Shown here: in pieces, positions 26,826 through 34,584 of the stretch | How positions within the stretch are numbered: position 1 is the stretch's first letter | Layout: every line of letters starts with the position of its first letter | Assembly (NCBI GenBank): GCA_963790575.1 | Contig: CAWBPD010000036.1 | Span: 1 to 64,000 of the forward strand | Reading direction: 5' to 3' | Length of the DNA: 64,000 nt | Source of the DNA: CAVTSA01 sp963790575 | GTDB lineage: Bacteria > Chloroflexota > Dormibacteria > Dormibacterales > Dormibacteraceae | Program-made: the position numbers and the translations under genes | Notes under the pieces: model-generated | The model's input: the letters and a program-made list of their open reading frames with translations, nothing else | What the model was told of the DNA's origin: nothing | The model's database searches: none

Positions 26826-27620
26826 ATGTCGAAGCATCCGACCGCGGTCGAACGCTTCAGCGGCTTCGCCGACCTCTACGATCGCGGACGCCCACGGCCG
26901 CCGGCCGAGCTGACCGCGTTGCTCTCCCAGTACGCCGGGGTGGAACGTCCGCGCGTGGTCGACCTGGGCGCCGGCACCGGGCTCTCCACCAGTGTGTGGG
27001 AAGGCCGGGCCGGGCACGTCACGGCGGTCGAGCCCTCCTCCGACATGCGCGAGGTGCTGGAGCGCCGCCTGAACAGCTGGCACACCCAGCACGAGGTGCG
27101 CCGCGGCACCGCTGAGGAGACCGGACTCGACAGCGAGTCGGCCGACATCGTGACCGCCGGCCAAGCCATGCACTGGTTCGACCCCGAGCGCGCCCTGCCC
27201 GAGATCGCTCGCATCCTCCGTCGCGGCGGCGTCTTCTGCGCCTTCGACTACGACTGGCCGCCGCTCACGGACGCGGAGGTGGACGCCGCGTACTTCGCCG
27301 CCGACCGCCGCTACCGCACCCTCGAGGAGGAGCGCGGACTGGTGCCCCGGCGTGCGGTCAAGGCGGGGCACCTGGCGCGCATACGGGAGAGCGGCCTCTT
27401 CCGAACCACCCGGGAGTTCGCGCTGCACCACCAGGCCGGCGGCGACGCGGAAGCATTGATGCGCCTCGTCAGCACCCAGGGCGGCGTGGTGGCGCTGCGC
27501 AACCTGGGGCTTGCCGACGACCAGCTGGGCCTGGCGGAGCTGCGCCGGGTCGCCGAGGAACGGATTCCCTCCCCGACGACGTTCTGGTGGACCTATCGCC
27601 TGCGCCTGGGCTGGAAATAG
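26826..27620 (+). CDS. Class I SAM-dependent methyltransferase
   Basis: A 264-residue methyltransferase of the methyltransf_11 type. Motif I is VVDLGAGTGLSTSVW near residue 42, motif II has VTAVEPSSDM, and the family-typical TAGQAMHWFDPERALPEIARILRRGG follows near residue 110. Similar proteins are annotated only generically, so the substrate is unknown. The gene is followed by a strong hairpin and the 5S rRNA gene on the other strand. Confidence 0.85.
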   Translation: MSKHPTAVERFSGFADLYDRGRPRPPAELTALLSQYAGVERPRVVDLGAGTGLSTSVWEGRAGHVTAVEPSSDMREVLERRLNSWHTQHEVRRGTAEETGLDSESADIVTAGQAMHWFDPERALPEIARILRRGGVFCAFDYDWPPLTDAEVDAAYFAADRRYRTLEEERGLVPRRAVKAGHLARIRESGLFRTTREFALHHQAGGDAEALMRLVSTQGGVVALRNLGLADDQLGLAELRRVAEERIPSPTTFWWTYRLRLGWK

Positions 27621-27628
27621 AGAACCCG

Positions 27629-27698
27629 CCCCCGAAGGGGGATAAAACCAACTTTGACACATTCGCCCATCTTCCAGAGCCGTGTCAAAGTCGGTTTT
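27629..27698. terminator. Bidirectional terminator between methyltransferase and 5S rRNA
   Basis: Two hairpins are present. CCCCC-GAA-GGGGG spans 27629-27641. A 17-bp stem pairs 27644-27660 with 27682-27698 (AAAACC.ACTTTGACAC, one mismatch) around a 21-base loop, with T runs on both strands. Reading the minus strand, it follows 5S rRNA by only a few bases and would end or process that transcript. Confidence 0.75.
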
Positions 27699-27703
27699 AA
27701 AGA

Positions 27704-27821
27704 GCTCGGCAACGACCTACTCTTCCACCGGGTTACCCCGGCAGTACCATCGGCGCAGAAGGGCTTAACTGCCGTGTTCGGAATGGGAACGGGTGTGACC
27801 CCTTCGCCATGGCCACCGAGC
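27704..27821 (-). rRNA. rrf: 5S ribosomal RNA, not linked to 16S-23S
   Basis: The minus strand contains the conserved 5S core, with CCATTCCGAACACGG followed by GTTAAGCCC, and a downstream GATGGTACTGCC segment with the loop E/helix IV region GGTGGAAGAGTAGGTCG. The terminal helix pairs GCTCGG at the 5' end with CCGAGC at the 3' end and extends by wobble pairs to about 10 bp, which sets the ends at 118 nt. No 23S sequence lies upstream: 68 bases further on comes the rpsU stop codon. The gene therefore has its own promoter or depends on read-through from rpsU. Confidence 0.93.
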
Positions 27822-27889
27822 GCTAGAGATCATACCAGAGGCCACCGGGAGAGTTCCGGTACTGCCGAAGGAAGGCTCCGAACGCCGTC

Positions 27890-28063
27890 CTAGCGGGAGC
27901 GGCGCCGGCGGGCCCGCAGGCTCTTGATCTTGCGCGCCTCCGCGGGAGGGATGTAATGCGCACGACGGCGCATCTCGCGCACCAGGCCCTGCTCCTGCAC
28001 CTTGCGGCGGAACTCGCGCAGTGCCTGCTCGAACTCCTGCTGGTCCTTGACGATTACCTTCAA
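27890..28063 (-). CDS. rpsU: Ribosomal protein bS21
   Basis: A 57-residue highly basic protein of the 30S subunit that contacts the anti-Shine-Dalgarno region. The sequence begins (M)KVIVKDQQEFEQALREFRRK, continues with VREMRRRAHYIPPAEAR and ends in an Arg run, matching bS21. The start is a TTG preceded by GGAGAAGG. Upstream in-frame codons lack family similarity. Its presence argues against most classical Actinobacteria, which usually lack this protein. It is transcribed towards the 5S gene. Confidence 0.93.
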   Translation of the reverse strand: MKVIVKDQQEFEQALREFRRKVQEQGLVREMRRRAHYIPPAEARKIKSLRARRRRSR

Positions 28064-28195
28064 GCCTTCACCTTCTCCGTGTTGGGTTGCCGCCTCCGAG
28101 AGGAGGCCCACCCAGGATACGCAACGAGCGTGTCGGAGTCGTCCCGTCCGAACTGGGTGAGGTTCCCCTCCTCGGGGCGCTGGTAGGTTATCGGC

Positions 28196-28690
28196 GTGGC
28201 TCAACGCGTGGCGAAGGGGCCGGCCGAGCCCGCGGCCGCCAACCCCCGGCGCGCCGACCGGATCGTGCTCGGCGTCATGGTACTGCTGGCCGCGGCCGGA
28301 CTTGCCGCCGCCACCTACCTGACCACCGTCCACTATGACGGCCGGCAGGTCGTCTGCACGACGACCGGCTTCATCAACTGCAACGCCGTCCTCCACAGCC
28401 CGCAGTCACTGGTCTGGGGGACGCAGATACCGGTCACCGTCCCCGGGATGGTGTGGTTCCTGGTCAGCGGCGGGTTGGCGGCGTGGGCCTTGTTCGGCCC
28501 GGAGCCGCGCTGGCTGGCGCCGGCGCAGCTGCTGTGGTCGGTACTGGCCCTCCTCTTCGTCTTCTACCTCGTCTATGCGGAGATCGCCGTCATCCACCAG
28601 CTGTGCGAGTGGTGCACGGCCGTTCATGTGCTGATCCTGGCGATCCTCCTGCTCAGCGTCCGCCGGATGCAGACCCGGGAGGATGCCTGA
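28196..28690 (+). CDS. Vitamin K epoxide reductase (VKOR) family protein
   Basis: A 164-residue membrane protein with four or five helices. The loop cysteines C54 and C62 (VVCTTTGFINCNAVL) and the active-site pair C137-x-x-C140 (CEWC) match bacterial VKOR, which reoxidises a periplasmic thiol oxidoreductase and passes electrons to the quinone pool. The GTG start lies just after a TAGGTT box. The stop overlaps the next gene's ATG (TGATG), so it is coupled with the thioredoxin-like partner. Confidence 0.9.
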   Translation: MAQRVAKGPAEPAAANPRRADRIVLGVMVLLAAAGLAAATYLTTVHYDGRQVVCTTTGFINCNAVLHSPQSLVWGTQIPVTVPGMVWFLVSGGLAAWALFGPEPRWLAPAQLLWSVLALLFVFYLVYAEIAVIHQLCEWCTAVHVLILAILLLSVRRMQTREDA

Positions 28691-29649
28691 TGGCACCCAA
28701 GCGCACGCAGTCCCGCCAGAAGGCCCTGCGCCAGGGCGGGGCCGCCGGCCGCCCTCGCGCGGCGGAGGCGACGGTGGCCTCCAGCCAGACCCGACGGCAG
28801 CCCGCACGCTCCTACCGCAAACCGCCGCGCTCCGTCTGGCGCGGACCCTATCCCTACGCCGGGATCCTGGGCGCCGTCGTGATCGTGGTGCTGGTGGTGG
28901 TGATCGTTTCGCGGCTCACCTCGGGCGGGACGCCACCGACTGGCAACATCGAGCAGGCGATCCAGGACGCCACCAGTGTCCACTCCTCCGTCTTCGACCA
29001 GGTCGGAACCGGGTCTCTCAATTCGAACCAGCTTCCGATCAGCGCGGTTCAGAACCCCACCACTCTCGCCAGCTCCGACGGTAAGCCGGAGGTGCTCTAC
29101 ATGGGCGGCGAGTACTGCCCCTACTGCGCGGCCGACCGCTGGGTGATCCTGACCGCGCTCTCGCGCTTCGGCAGCTTCTCGGGCGTGCAGTCCATGTTCT
29201 CGAGCTCGACCGACGTCTACCCCAACACGCCCACCTTCACATTCGTGAACGCGAAGTTCAGCAGTCAGTACGTCGATTTCGTCCCGGTCGAGATGTGGTC
29301 GCGCAACGCGAGCTCCAGCAGCGCGCCGGATCTCCAAAAGCCCACCCAAGAGCAACAGCGGCTGATGGACACCTACGACAGCGGGGGCGGTATCCCGTTC
29401 CTGCTGATCGGCGGCAAGTACGTGGGGAGCACACCCTTCAACCCGCAGTCCCTGTCCGGCCGGACCCAGCAGCAGATCGCGTCCAACCTCTCAGATCCCT
29501 CGCAGCAGACGACGCAGGACATCATCGGGAACGCGAACCTCCTGACCGCGGTCATCTGCTCGGTGACCAAGGGCGCCCCCAGCGCCGTCTGCCAGAGCAC
29601 CGGCGTCCAGAAGGCCGGCCAGCTGCTGGGCATCAACCCGGCCTCATAG
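28690..29649 (+). CDS. DUF929-like membrane-anchored thiol oxidoreductase
   Basis: A 319-residue protein with a basic N-terminal cytoplasmic tail (residues 1-50), one membrane segment at about 55-75 and an extracytoplasmic domain. That domain carries GGEYCPYCAADRWVILTALS, with a C143-x-x-C146 pair, and IPFLLIGGKY with a cis-Pro-like position, the arrangement of a thioredoxin fold and of DUF929 proteins. The start overlaps the VKOR stop. The pair therefore looks like a DsbA-DsbB-equivalent system in which this protein is the disulfide donor and VKOR its oxidase. That role is inferred from context and motif. Confidence 0.8.
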   Translation: MAPKRTQSRQKALRQGGAAGRPRAAEATVASSQTRRQPARSYRKPPRSVWRGPYPYAGILGAVVIVVLVVVIVSRLTSGGTPPTGNIEQAIQDATSVHSSVFDQVGTGSLNSNQLPISAVQNPTTLASSDGKPEVLYMGGEYCPYCAADRWVILTALSRFGSFSGVQSMFSSSTDVYPNTPTFTFVNAKFSSQYVDFVPVEMWSRNASSSSAPDLQKPTQEQQRLMDTYDSGGGIPFLLIGGKYVGSTPFNPQSLSGRTQQQIASNLSDPSQQTTQDIIGNANLLTAVICSVTKGAPSAVCQSTGVQKAGQLLGINPAS

Positions 29650-29730
29650 CCGTTCCACCGAGGGCCGGGGAGGCAGGCTCGGGTATCGTGAGACGCTGAT
29701 GTCCGTCCCGATCGAGGCTTACTGACCGCC

Positions 29731-30609
29731 GTGCCGCTGGTCATCACCTTTCCCTTCAGCCCGATCGCGTTCCAGCTCGGGTTCCTCACGGTCCGGTGGT
29801 ATGGCGTCGGGTACGCGGTGGCGTTCTTGGTCGGCCTCTGGCTGGTCGGGCGCTACATGCGGTATCGCGACATCGGGGAGCCGGCCTGGGGGTCGCTCGC
29901 CTTCTGGAGCATCGTCCTGGGGCTGGTCGGTGCCCGCCTCTATTACGACGTCCAGAACGGCTTCATCTACTACCTCACGCACCCGCAGGACATCCTGGCC
30001 GTGTGGCAGGGGGGCATGGCCTATTTCGGCGCCATCTTCACGGTTCCCTTCCTGGTCTTCATCTGGACCCGGGTCCAGCGCCTGCCGTTCTGGACCTTCG
30101 CCGACGCGGCGGCGCTCTTCGCCGCCGTCGGGCAACCGATCGGCCGCATCGGCAACATCATCAACGGCGACATCGTGGGCTATCCCTCGCAGCTGCCGTG
30201 GGCGATGCGCTACACGCATCCGGACAGCCTGGCCCCCCAGCTCGGCGTCGCCTACCAGCCGGCCGCCGCCTACGAGCTCTTGATCGGACTGGGGATGCTG
30301 ACCGTGCTCCTGCTCCTCTGGCGCTACCGCCGGCCGCAGGCAGGCGCGCTCTTCGTGCTCTACCTGCCCATGTACGCGGTGTCGCAGTTCGTCGTGTTCT
30401 TCTGGCGGGCCAACTCGATCACCGCCTTCGGGCTGAAGCAGGCCCAGCTCTCCGCGATCGTGCTCTTCGCGCTCTCGCTCGTCGTCATCGCACTGTGGCG
30501 GCGCTTTCCGAACCTCAACGCCGGACGCCCCGACGAAGAGGTGCGAGTGCCCGGCGAGGAACCGGCGGAGGCGGCGCGCGAGAGAGCAGCTTCAACCTCA
30601 AGCGACTGA
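29731..30609 (+). CDS. lgt: Prolipoprotein diacylglyceryl transferase
   Basis: A 292-residue seven-helix membrane enzyme that moves diacylglycerol from phosphatidylglycerol to the lipobox cysteine of prolipoproteins. The family signature GRIGNIINGDIVG is present near residues 136-148, together with RWYGVGYAVAF in the first helices and WQGGMAYFGA. The start is a GTG. It would serve lipoproteins such as the two found elsewhere in the window. It follows the VKOR pair by about 80 bases on the same strand. Confidence 0.95.
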   Translation: MPLVITFPFSPIAFQLGFLTVRWYGVGYAVAFLVGLWLVGRYMRYRDIGEPAWGSLAFWSIVLGLVGARLYYDVQNGFIYYLTHPQDILAVWQGGMAYFGAIFTVPFLVFIWTRVQRLPFWTFADAAALFAAVGQPIGRIGNIINGDIVGYPSQLPWAMRYTHPDSLAPQLGVAYQPAAAYELLIGLGMLTVLLLLWRYRRPQAGALFVLYLPMYAVSQFVVFFWRANSITAFGLKQAQLSAIVLFALSLVVIALWRRFPNLNAGRPDEEVRVPGEEPAEAARERAASTSSD

Positions 30610-30680
30610 CCGAACGGAACCGCTGAACCGGGGCGCCCGCCGGTCAACTCCCGACTCCGCTCGACCCCGTTAAGGCTCCC

Positions 30681-30709
30681 TTGCAGATGCCGCTTATTGT
30701 CCATATACT
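30681..30709 (+). promoter_or_regulatory. Sigma-70-type promoter for the zincin gene pair
   Basis: TTGCAG and TATACT are separated by exactly 17 bases. Nine bases after the -10 box comes the ATG of the next gene, so the transcript should begin at or next to the start codon. This is the clearest promoter in the window. Confidence 0.7.
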
Positions 30710-30718
30710 GGCCGAGTC

Positions 30719-31195
30719 ATGTCAGTCTCGCACACGGTGGACAGACCCGGTACGCCGCTTAACGCGGCTCGCGACATCTGGGGCCGCGCGATCGCCCAGC
30801 TCGACCTGGGAACGCTCACACGGCACGACTACGAGGCGGCGGCAGAGAAGCTCCGGGCCATCCGGAGCAGGCTCGAGACGCCTGAGCAGAGCCGGGTCGA
30901 CGTCTACCTGGAGCTGCTCGAGGAGGCCTGGGCCGACCGCTCGCCCCGTCCGTTGCGGCAGGCCCGTACCTCCCCCCTCGTGGTCCGCGCGCACCGAGTC
31001 CTCGCCTCCGCGTTCGCCGAGGGCGGCGACCGCGACGTCCGCCAGGCGCGCGCGAGGTTCGCACTCCGGCGGCTCGAGCGGCTGGCCACCCTGGCCGGCG
31101 ACGACGTCGAGCGCCTGAGCGTCGTTCGCCTGGCGGACCCGCTGCTGCGTCTCCTTTCGGCCCTTCAAGCCCCCGACGACGAGGTCCTGCAGTGA
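30719..31195 (+). CDS. Hypothetical protein, partner of the zincin gene
   Basis: A 158-residue soluble, charged, mostly helical protein with no signal peptide or membrane segment. I do not recognise a family. Residues 35-75 (LTRHDYEAAAEKLRAIRSRL onwards) and 85-130 look like helical hairpins that could be TPR-like or form a coiled coil. It ends in a GTGA overlap with the metalloprotease-like gene, which indicates a two-gene operon. It may regulate or chaperone that protein, but this rests only on gene order. Confidence 0.6.
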   Translation: MSVSHTVDRPGTPLNAARDIWGRAIAQLDLGTLTRHDYEAAAEKLRAIRSRLETPEQSRVDVYLELLEEAWADRSPRPLRQARTSPLVVRAHRVLASAFAEGGDRDVRQARARFALRRLERLATLAGDDVERLSVVRLADPLLRLLSALQAPDDEVLQ

Positions 31196-32220
31196 TCGCG
31201 CGCGTTCCCAGCCTCGACCTCGAGCCCCCGGCGGCGACGCGAACCTCGCCGCCGGTGGCCGGCCTTGCCGAGCTTCTCGACCGGCAGGCCGACGACGCCC
31301 GCGCGCTCTCCGGCGCCCGCATCTCGGCCTGGAACGGCATCGTCGGCTGGTTGCCACGCGAGGGCCGGCCGGAGCCACGCGGTGTGGTCGGGATCGCGGA
31401 TTGGGACGGCACCATCTACTACGACCGCAACTACGTGCAGCGCCCTCTGCAGACGCTGTTCGAGAAGGCAGGTGGTGGGCTGGAGGCGTACGAGCTGCGC
31501 CGGGCCAAGAACGCGCTCGCCGTGGTTCTGCACGAGAACTGCCACCTGCTCGCCTCCGACCCCGAGGACCACGCGTCGACCAAGGCCCGATGGAGCTGGC
31601 CCCTGGTGGTGCTCGAGGAGGGCGCGACGGAGCTGTTCACCCAGTCGAGGCTCAACGCCTACGTCCGGCGCCTGGGGCTCGACCGGCTCGTCCCCGGCTT
31701 CAAGGACGTGCAGTCGGACGCCACCTACCCGCTCTTCGTCCCCGCCGTGCAGACGCTCACACGGGGGGTCGGCCGCCTCGCGGGGCAGCCCGCCTCCGAG
31801 GTGCTGCGACGGGTGATCTGCGAAGCGGGCGCGAGGAAGTTCGAGACCCTGGGCGCGATCGCCCTCGACGGCAGCGGGCTCGCGACCCGGGTGCCGGCCG
31901 GCCACCAGGCGGCGGCGGTAGAGGAGATCGCGGACACGGTCCGCGCGGCATTCGGCGAGGTTGCCCGGATCGGACCCTTCCTGAGCCCTGAGGTCAGCGT
32001 CCAGGTATCCCGGCGCGTGGGTCGCGAGGCCCTGCGAGGGATCCTGTTCGAGTTGGAGAGGCTGGACGCGGACTATCCGAAGGCCGCGCCCGGGTCGCTG
32101 GCGACCGAGGGGCGCCGGCGGCCGGTACTCCCGCCCGGCATGGCCCTGTCATCCGCCGGCCGCCGTCGGCCGCCGCTCGACGCCGACGCCGCCCGCGCCG
32201 CGGCGGGGCTCACCCGCTGA
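31192..32220 (+). CDS. Putative gluzincin-type zinc metalloprotease
   Basis: A 342-residue protein with a candidate zinc-binding motif H114-E-N-C-H118 in ALAVVLHENCHLLA, and a downstream E-E-G-A-T-E block at residues 142-147 in VVLEEGATELFTQ. HExxH followed about 24 residues later by ExGxxE is the layout of gluzincin metallopeptidases. No signal peptide is evident, so it is probably cytoplasmic or non-classically exported. Flanking sequence matches no family I can name. The C-terminus is Arg/Pro-rich and likely disordered. Its start overlaps the stop of the upstream hypothetical gene. Activity is inferred from motif only. Confidence 0.65.
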   Translation: MIARVPSLDLEPPAATRTSPPVAGLAELLDRQADDARALSGARISAWNGIVGWLPREGRPEPRGVVGIADWDGTIYYDRNYVQRPLQTLFEKAGGGLEAYELRRAKNALAVVLHENCHLLASDPEDHASTKARWSWPLVVLEEGATELFTQSRLNAYVRRLGLDRLVPGFKDVQSDATYPLFVPAVQTLTRGVGRLAGQPASEVLRRVICEAGARKFETLGAIALDGSGLATRVPAGHQAAAVEEIADTVRAAFGEVARIGPFLSPEVSVQVSRRVGREALRGILFELERLDADYPKAAPGSLATEGRRRPVLPPGMALSSAGRRRPPLDADAARAAAGLTR

Positions 32221-32237
32221 GGCGTGGCCGTTGGTGC

Positions 32238-32258
32238 ATTGGTGCACTGTGCACCAAT
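32238..32258. terminator. Perfect palindrome ATTGGTGCAC-T-GTGCACCAAT between convergent genes
   Basis: Ten-base arms pair around a single T. It sits 17 bases after one stop codon and 9 before the other of two converging genes, where a bidirectional terminator is expected, but no T run follows. The arm shares GTGCACCAA with the CACCAACGGG repeat family and with a nearly identical palindrome at 37625-37645. Confidence 0.5.
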
Positions 32259-32267
32259 GCCCCCGGT

Positions 32268-32870
32268 CTACGCGCCGGCGGCCACCTCGTCGTGGCGGAA
32301 GCAGCGCAGGACGTGGTCGTTCACCAGCCCCACCGACTGCATCAGGGAGTAGCAGATGGTCGGGCCGACGAACCGGAACCCACGCCGGCGCAGCTCCCGG
32401 CTGAGGGCGATGCTGGTGGCGTCGAAGGCGGGAATCTGGGCCTCGTCGGCCCGGCGGTGGTCGATCGTCCGGCCATCCACGAACGACCACAACAAGGCGT
32501 CGAAGCTGGAGCACTCCTCCTGCACGGCGACGAACGCGCGAGCGTTGCCGACCGTGGCCTCGATCTTGGCCCGGTTCCGGATGATCCCCGGATCCTGCAG
32601 GAGAGCCTGCTGTCGTGCCGTGTCGAATCCGGCCACGATGACGGGATCGAACCCGGCGAACGCCTTCCGGTAGCCGTCGCGGCGCTGCAGGATGGAGCGC
32701 CAGCTGAGCCCCGCCTGGGCCCCTTCCAAAGTCAGCATCTCGAACAGGTGGCGGTCGTCGTGGGAGGGGACGCCCCACTCCTGATCGTGATCGTCGCGCA
32801 GCAGACGGTCGGCCTGGGCCCAGGAGCAGCGCTTGCGGCCATCCCCGGAGTCCACGGCGACGCCGCTCAC
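32268..32870 (-). CDS. tag: DNA-3-methyladenine glycosylase I
   Basis: A 200-residue base-excision repair enzyme that removes 3-methyladenine. Hallmarks are RCSWAQADRLLRDDHDQEWG at the N-terminus, FEMLTLEGAQAGLSW, and RGFRFVGPTICYSLMQSVGL followed by NDHVLRCFRH, which carries zinc-binding His and Cys residues. The start GTG overlaps the stop of the XRE regulator gene as GTGA, so the two are translationally coupled. Confidence 0.93.
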   Translation of the reverse strand: MSGVAVDSGDGRKRCSWAQADRLLRDDHDQEWGVPSHDDRHLFEMLTLEGAQAGLSWRSILQRRDGYRKAFAGFDPVIVAGFDTARQQALLQDPGIIRNRAKIEATVGNARAFVAVQEECSSFDALLWSFVDGRTIDHRRADEAQIPAFDATSIALSRELRRRGFRFVGPTICYSLMQSVGLVNDHVLRCFRHDEVAAGA

Positions 32871-33454
32871 GTTCCCAACACCACGCGCAGGTCCACGATC
32901 TCCATTTCGTCCTCCAGCGCGAGCGACCGGATGGCGTCGACCAGCGCCCGGCGCACCAGCCGGCGTGCGGCCGTCGCCCCCTGCGCGTCACAACCGAAGC
33001 TCAGCACCTGCCCACCTTGCCCCCCGCCGGACGCGACCACGCCCAGCGATGGATGCCGCGCGTGGATGCGCCGGACGACCTGAGCGACCGTTCGAAAGGG
33101 CAGCGACGGCGGCCCCACGGTGGTCCAGACGCGGTAGCGCCCGGGTTCGTCGCTCCCCACCTCTGGATCCACGTCCTCGGCCCACTTCATCGTGTCCTGC
33201 TCGCCGGCGGGGCCCGCTTCGGGCGGCCGATCGAGCACCTGCAGGTCGAGCGAGAGCGCCTGCAGGAGCCGGAGGAACCCGGGCAGGCTCACCGCCCCGC
33301 TCTCTCCCTCCAGCTTCTGGACCACGCTCCGTCCCACCCCGGCCAGCGTGGCCAGATCCTGCTGGCTCAGCCCCAGGGCAAGGCGGCGGTCACGGACGAG
33401 GCGCGCCGCCTGGGCCGGGCTGTCGATTCCACGCCCCAGACCGCCCTCCGTCAT
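32867..33454 (-). CDS. XRE/HipB-like HTH regulator with a C-terminal unknown domain
   Basis: A protein of about 195 residues. Residues 15-68 form a Cro/C1-type helix-turn-helix (LVRDRRLALGLSQQDLATLA, then GVGRSVVQKLEGE), close to HipB-like antitoxins. The following 120 residues form a domain I do not recognise. No hipA gene is adjacent; the coupled gene is tag. A role in controlling tag or itself is an inference. The ATG at 33454 is preferred over one ten codons upstream. Confidence 0.78.
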   Translation of the reverse strand: MTEGGLGRGIDSPAQAARLVRDRRLALGLSQQDLATLAGVGRSVVQKLEGESGAVSLPGFLRLLQALSLDLQVLDRPPEAGPAGEQDTMKWAEDVDPEVGSDEPGRYRVWTTVGPPSLPFRTVAQVVRRIHARHPSLGVVASGGGQGGQVLSFGCDAQGATAARRLVRRALVDAIRSLALEDEMEIVDLRVVLGT

Positions 33455-33502
33455 ATCGCCGCCTCGGAGGATAGCGGGCGGCATCAGGAGAGCGGCTGAA
33501 GG

Positions 33503-33540
33503 TAAGAAGATCGCGGACCTCTGCGACGCTCGTTCTTACT
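33503..33540. promoter_or_regulatory. Candidate operator: GTAAGAA-N24-TTCTTAC
   Basis: A 7-bp inverted repeat lies 49 bases upstream of the XRE gene start. A similar AAGGTAAGAGGGA stretch occurs near 33656, just before the divergent SGNH hydrolase gene. It could be bound by the adjacent HTH protein. The evidence is position and symmetry only. Confidence 0.3.
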
Positions 33541-33676
33541 TTCGCGCCCTGGCCCAGATTTTCAGTGCTCGGCCACGGTGATAAACGAGATGTAAGTTCA
33601 AAACCGGTCACACGGCACGTGGACGGCGGTGCTGAATCTGGGTGATGGGGCCGAAAGGTAAGAGGGACGTGAGACC

Positions 33677-34531
33677 ATGGTCATGGTGAACTCTTACCGA
33701 TTCCTTGCTCGAGCGGGAATCGCACTGCTGCTCCTGGCCGCGGTCGCCGCGGTCGGGGTCGGGGTGTCCAACCTGCACCTGCCTGGCCGGCGGGCGACCC
33801 ACCTGGTGGCGGCACATCAGCAGCGCTGGCAGTTGAGGCAGCTGGTGGTCGACCGCGCGGGGCGCTCCGGCAGTTCGGCGACCCTTCGGGTACTGGTCGT
33901 GGGCGCCAGCGTCAGCCACGGGCTGGGAGCGTCGTCGCCCAGCCACGACTATGTCTCCGACCTGGGCCGGATGCTCGAGGCGCGGACCGGCCGGACCGTC
34001 GACCTCACCGTGTGGTCCCGTCCCGGCGCGCGGATCGCCGTCAGCGACAGCTGGACGCTGCCCGCGGGCGAGCAGGTGGTCGTCGTCCAGCTGATCACCA
34101 ACGACTTCATCGACGCGACGCCGCTCCTCTCGTACCAGCAAGACCTGACCACCCTTCTCGACCGTCTGCATGCCACCTCGCCCCGGGCGTCACTGCTCTG
34201 TGTGGGAGCGTGGGAGCCCAGCTATGCCGTCAACCGGGTCGGGCTTCCGGTGCTGGCCTACGACTCGATCGAGAAGAGCGCGTGCAACGGGCACGGCGGC
34301 CACTTCCTCTCCCCCTCCCCCATCTTTCAGCACAGCGCCTGGCGGGGGCCCGCGGGCCGGCTGACCGCATTCGGGAAGGGCGACGACTTCCATCCCAACA
34401 ACAAGGGACACCTCCACCTGGCGGATGCGATCCTGGCCCAGCTGGAGGCACAGCACGCAGTCCCCCCGGCGGCGCCGGCCCACCCGAGCACGCTGGTCAA
34501 AGGGACCTCCGCTCGCCGCGCGCACGATTGA
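33677..34531 (+). CDS. SGNH/GDSL-type hydrolase, membrane-anchored or secreted
   Basis: A 284-residue protein with an N-terminal hydrophobic segment at about 10-30 that acts as signal anchor. The catalytic serine is in VLVVGASVSHGLGASS (Ser78), equivalent to GDS block I. N-D in LITNDF matches block III and DDFHPNNKGH near residue 236 supplies the Asp-His pair of block V. Such enzymes are esterases or deacylases of surface lipids and glycans; the substrate is unknown. ATG 33677 or 33683 may be used. Confidence 0.8.
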   Translation: MVMVNSYRFLARAGIALLLLAAVAAVGVGVSNLHLPGRRATHLVAAHQQRWQLRQLVVDRAGRSGSSATLRVLVVGASVSHGLGASSPSHDYVSDLGRMLEARTGRTVDLTVWSRPGARIAVSDSWTLPAGEQVVVVQLITNDFIDATPLLSYQQDLTTLLDRLHATSPRASLLCVGAWEPSYAVNRVGLPVLAYDSIEKSACNGHGGHFLSPSPIFQHSAWRGPAGRLTAFGKGDDFHPNNKGHLHLADAILAQLEAQHAVPPAAPAHPSTLVKGTSARRAHD

Positions 34532-34584
34532 GGTCCAAGCCCCCCACGAGCGGCCGGCCACCCCCGCGGGTGCATCCTGTCGGA

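Noticed and set aside
27821..27889. 23S rRNA 3' end upstream of the 5S gene
   Set aside because: The 68 bases between the 5S 5' end and rpsU do not resemble 23S sequence and are too short for more than a fragment.
32867..33454. HipBA toxin-antitoxin module
   Set aside because: The HTH resembles HipB, but no HipA kinase or other toxin gene is adjacent. The coupled gene is clearly tag.
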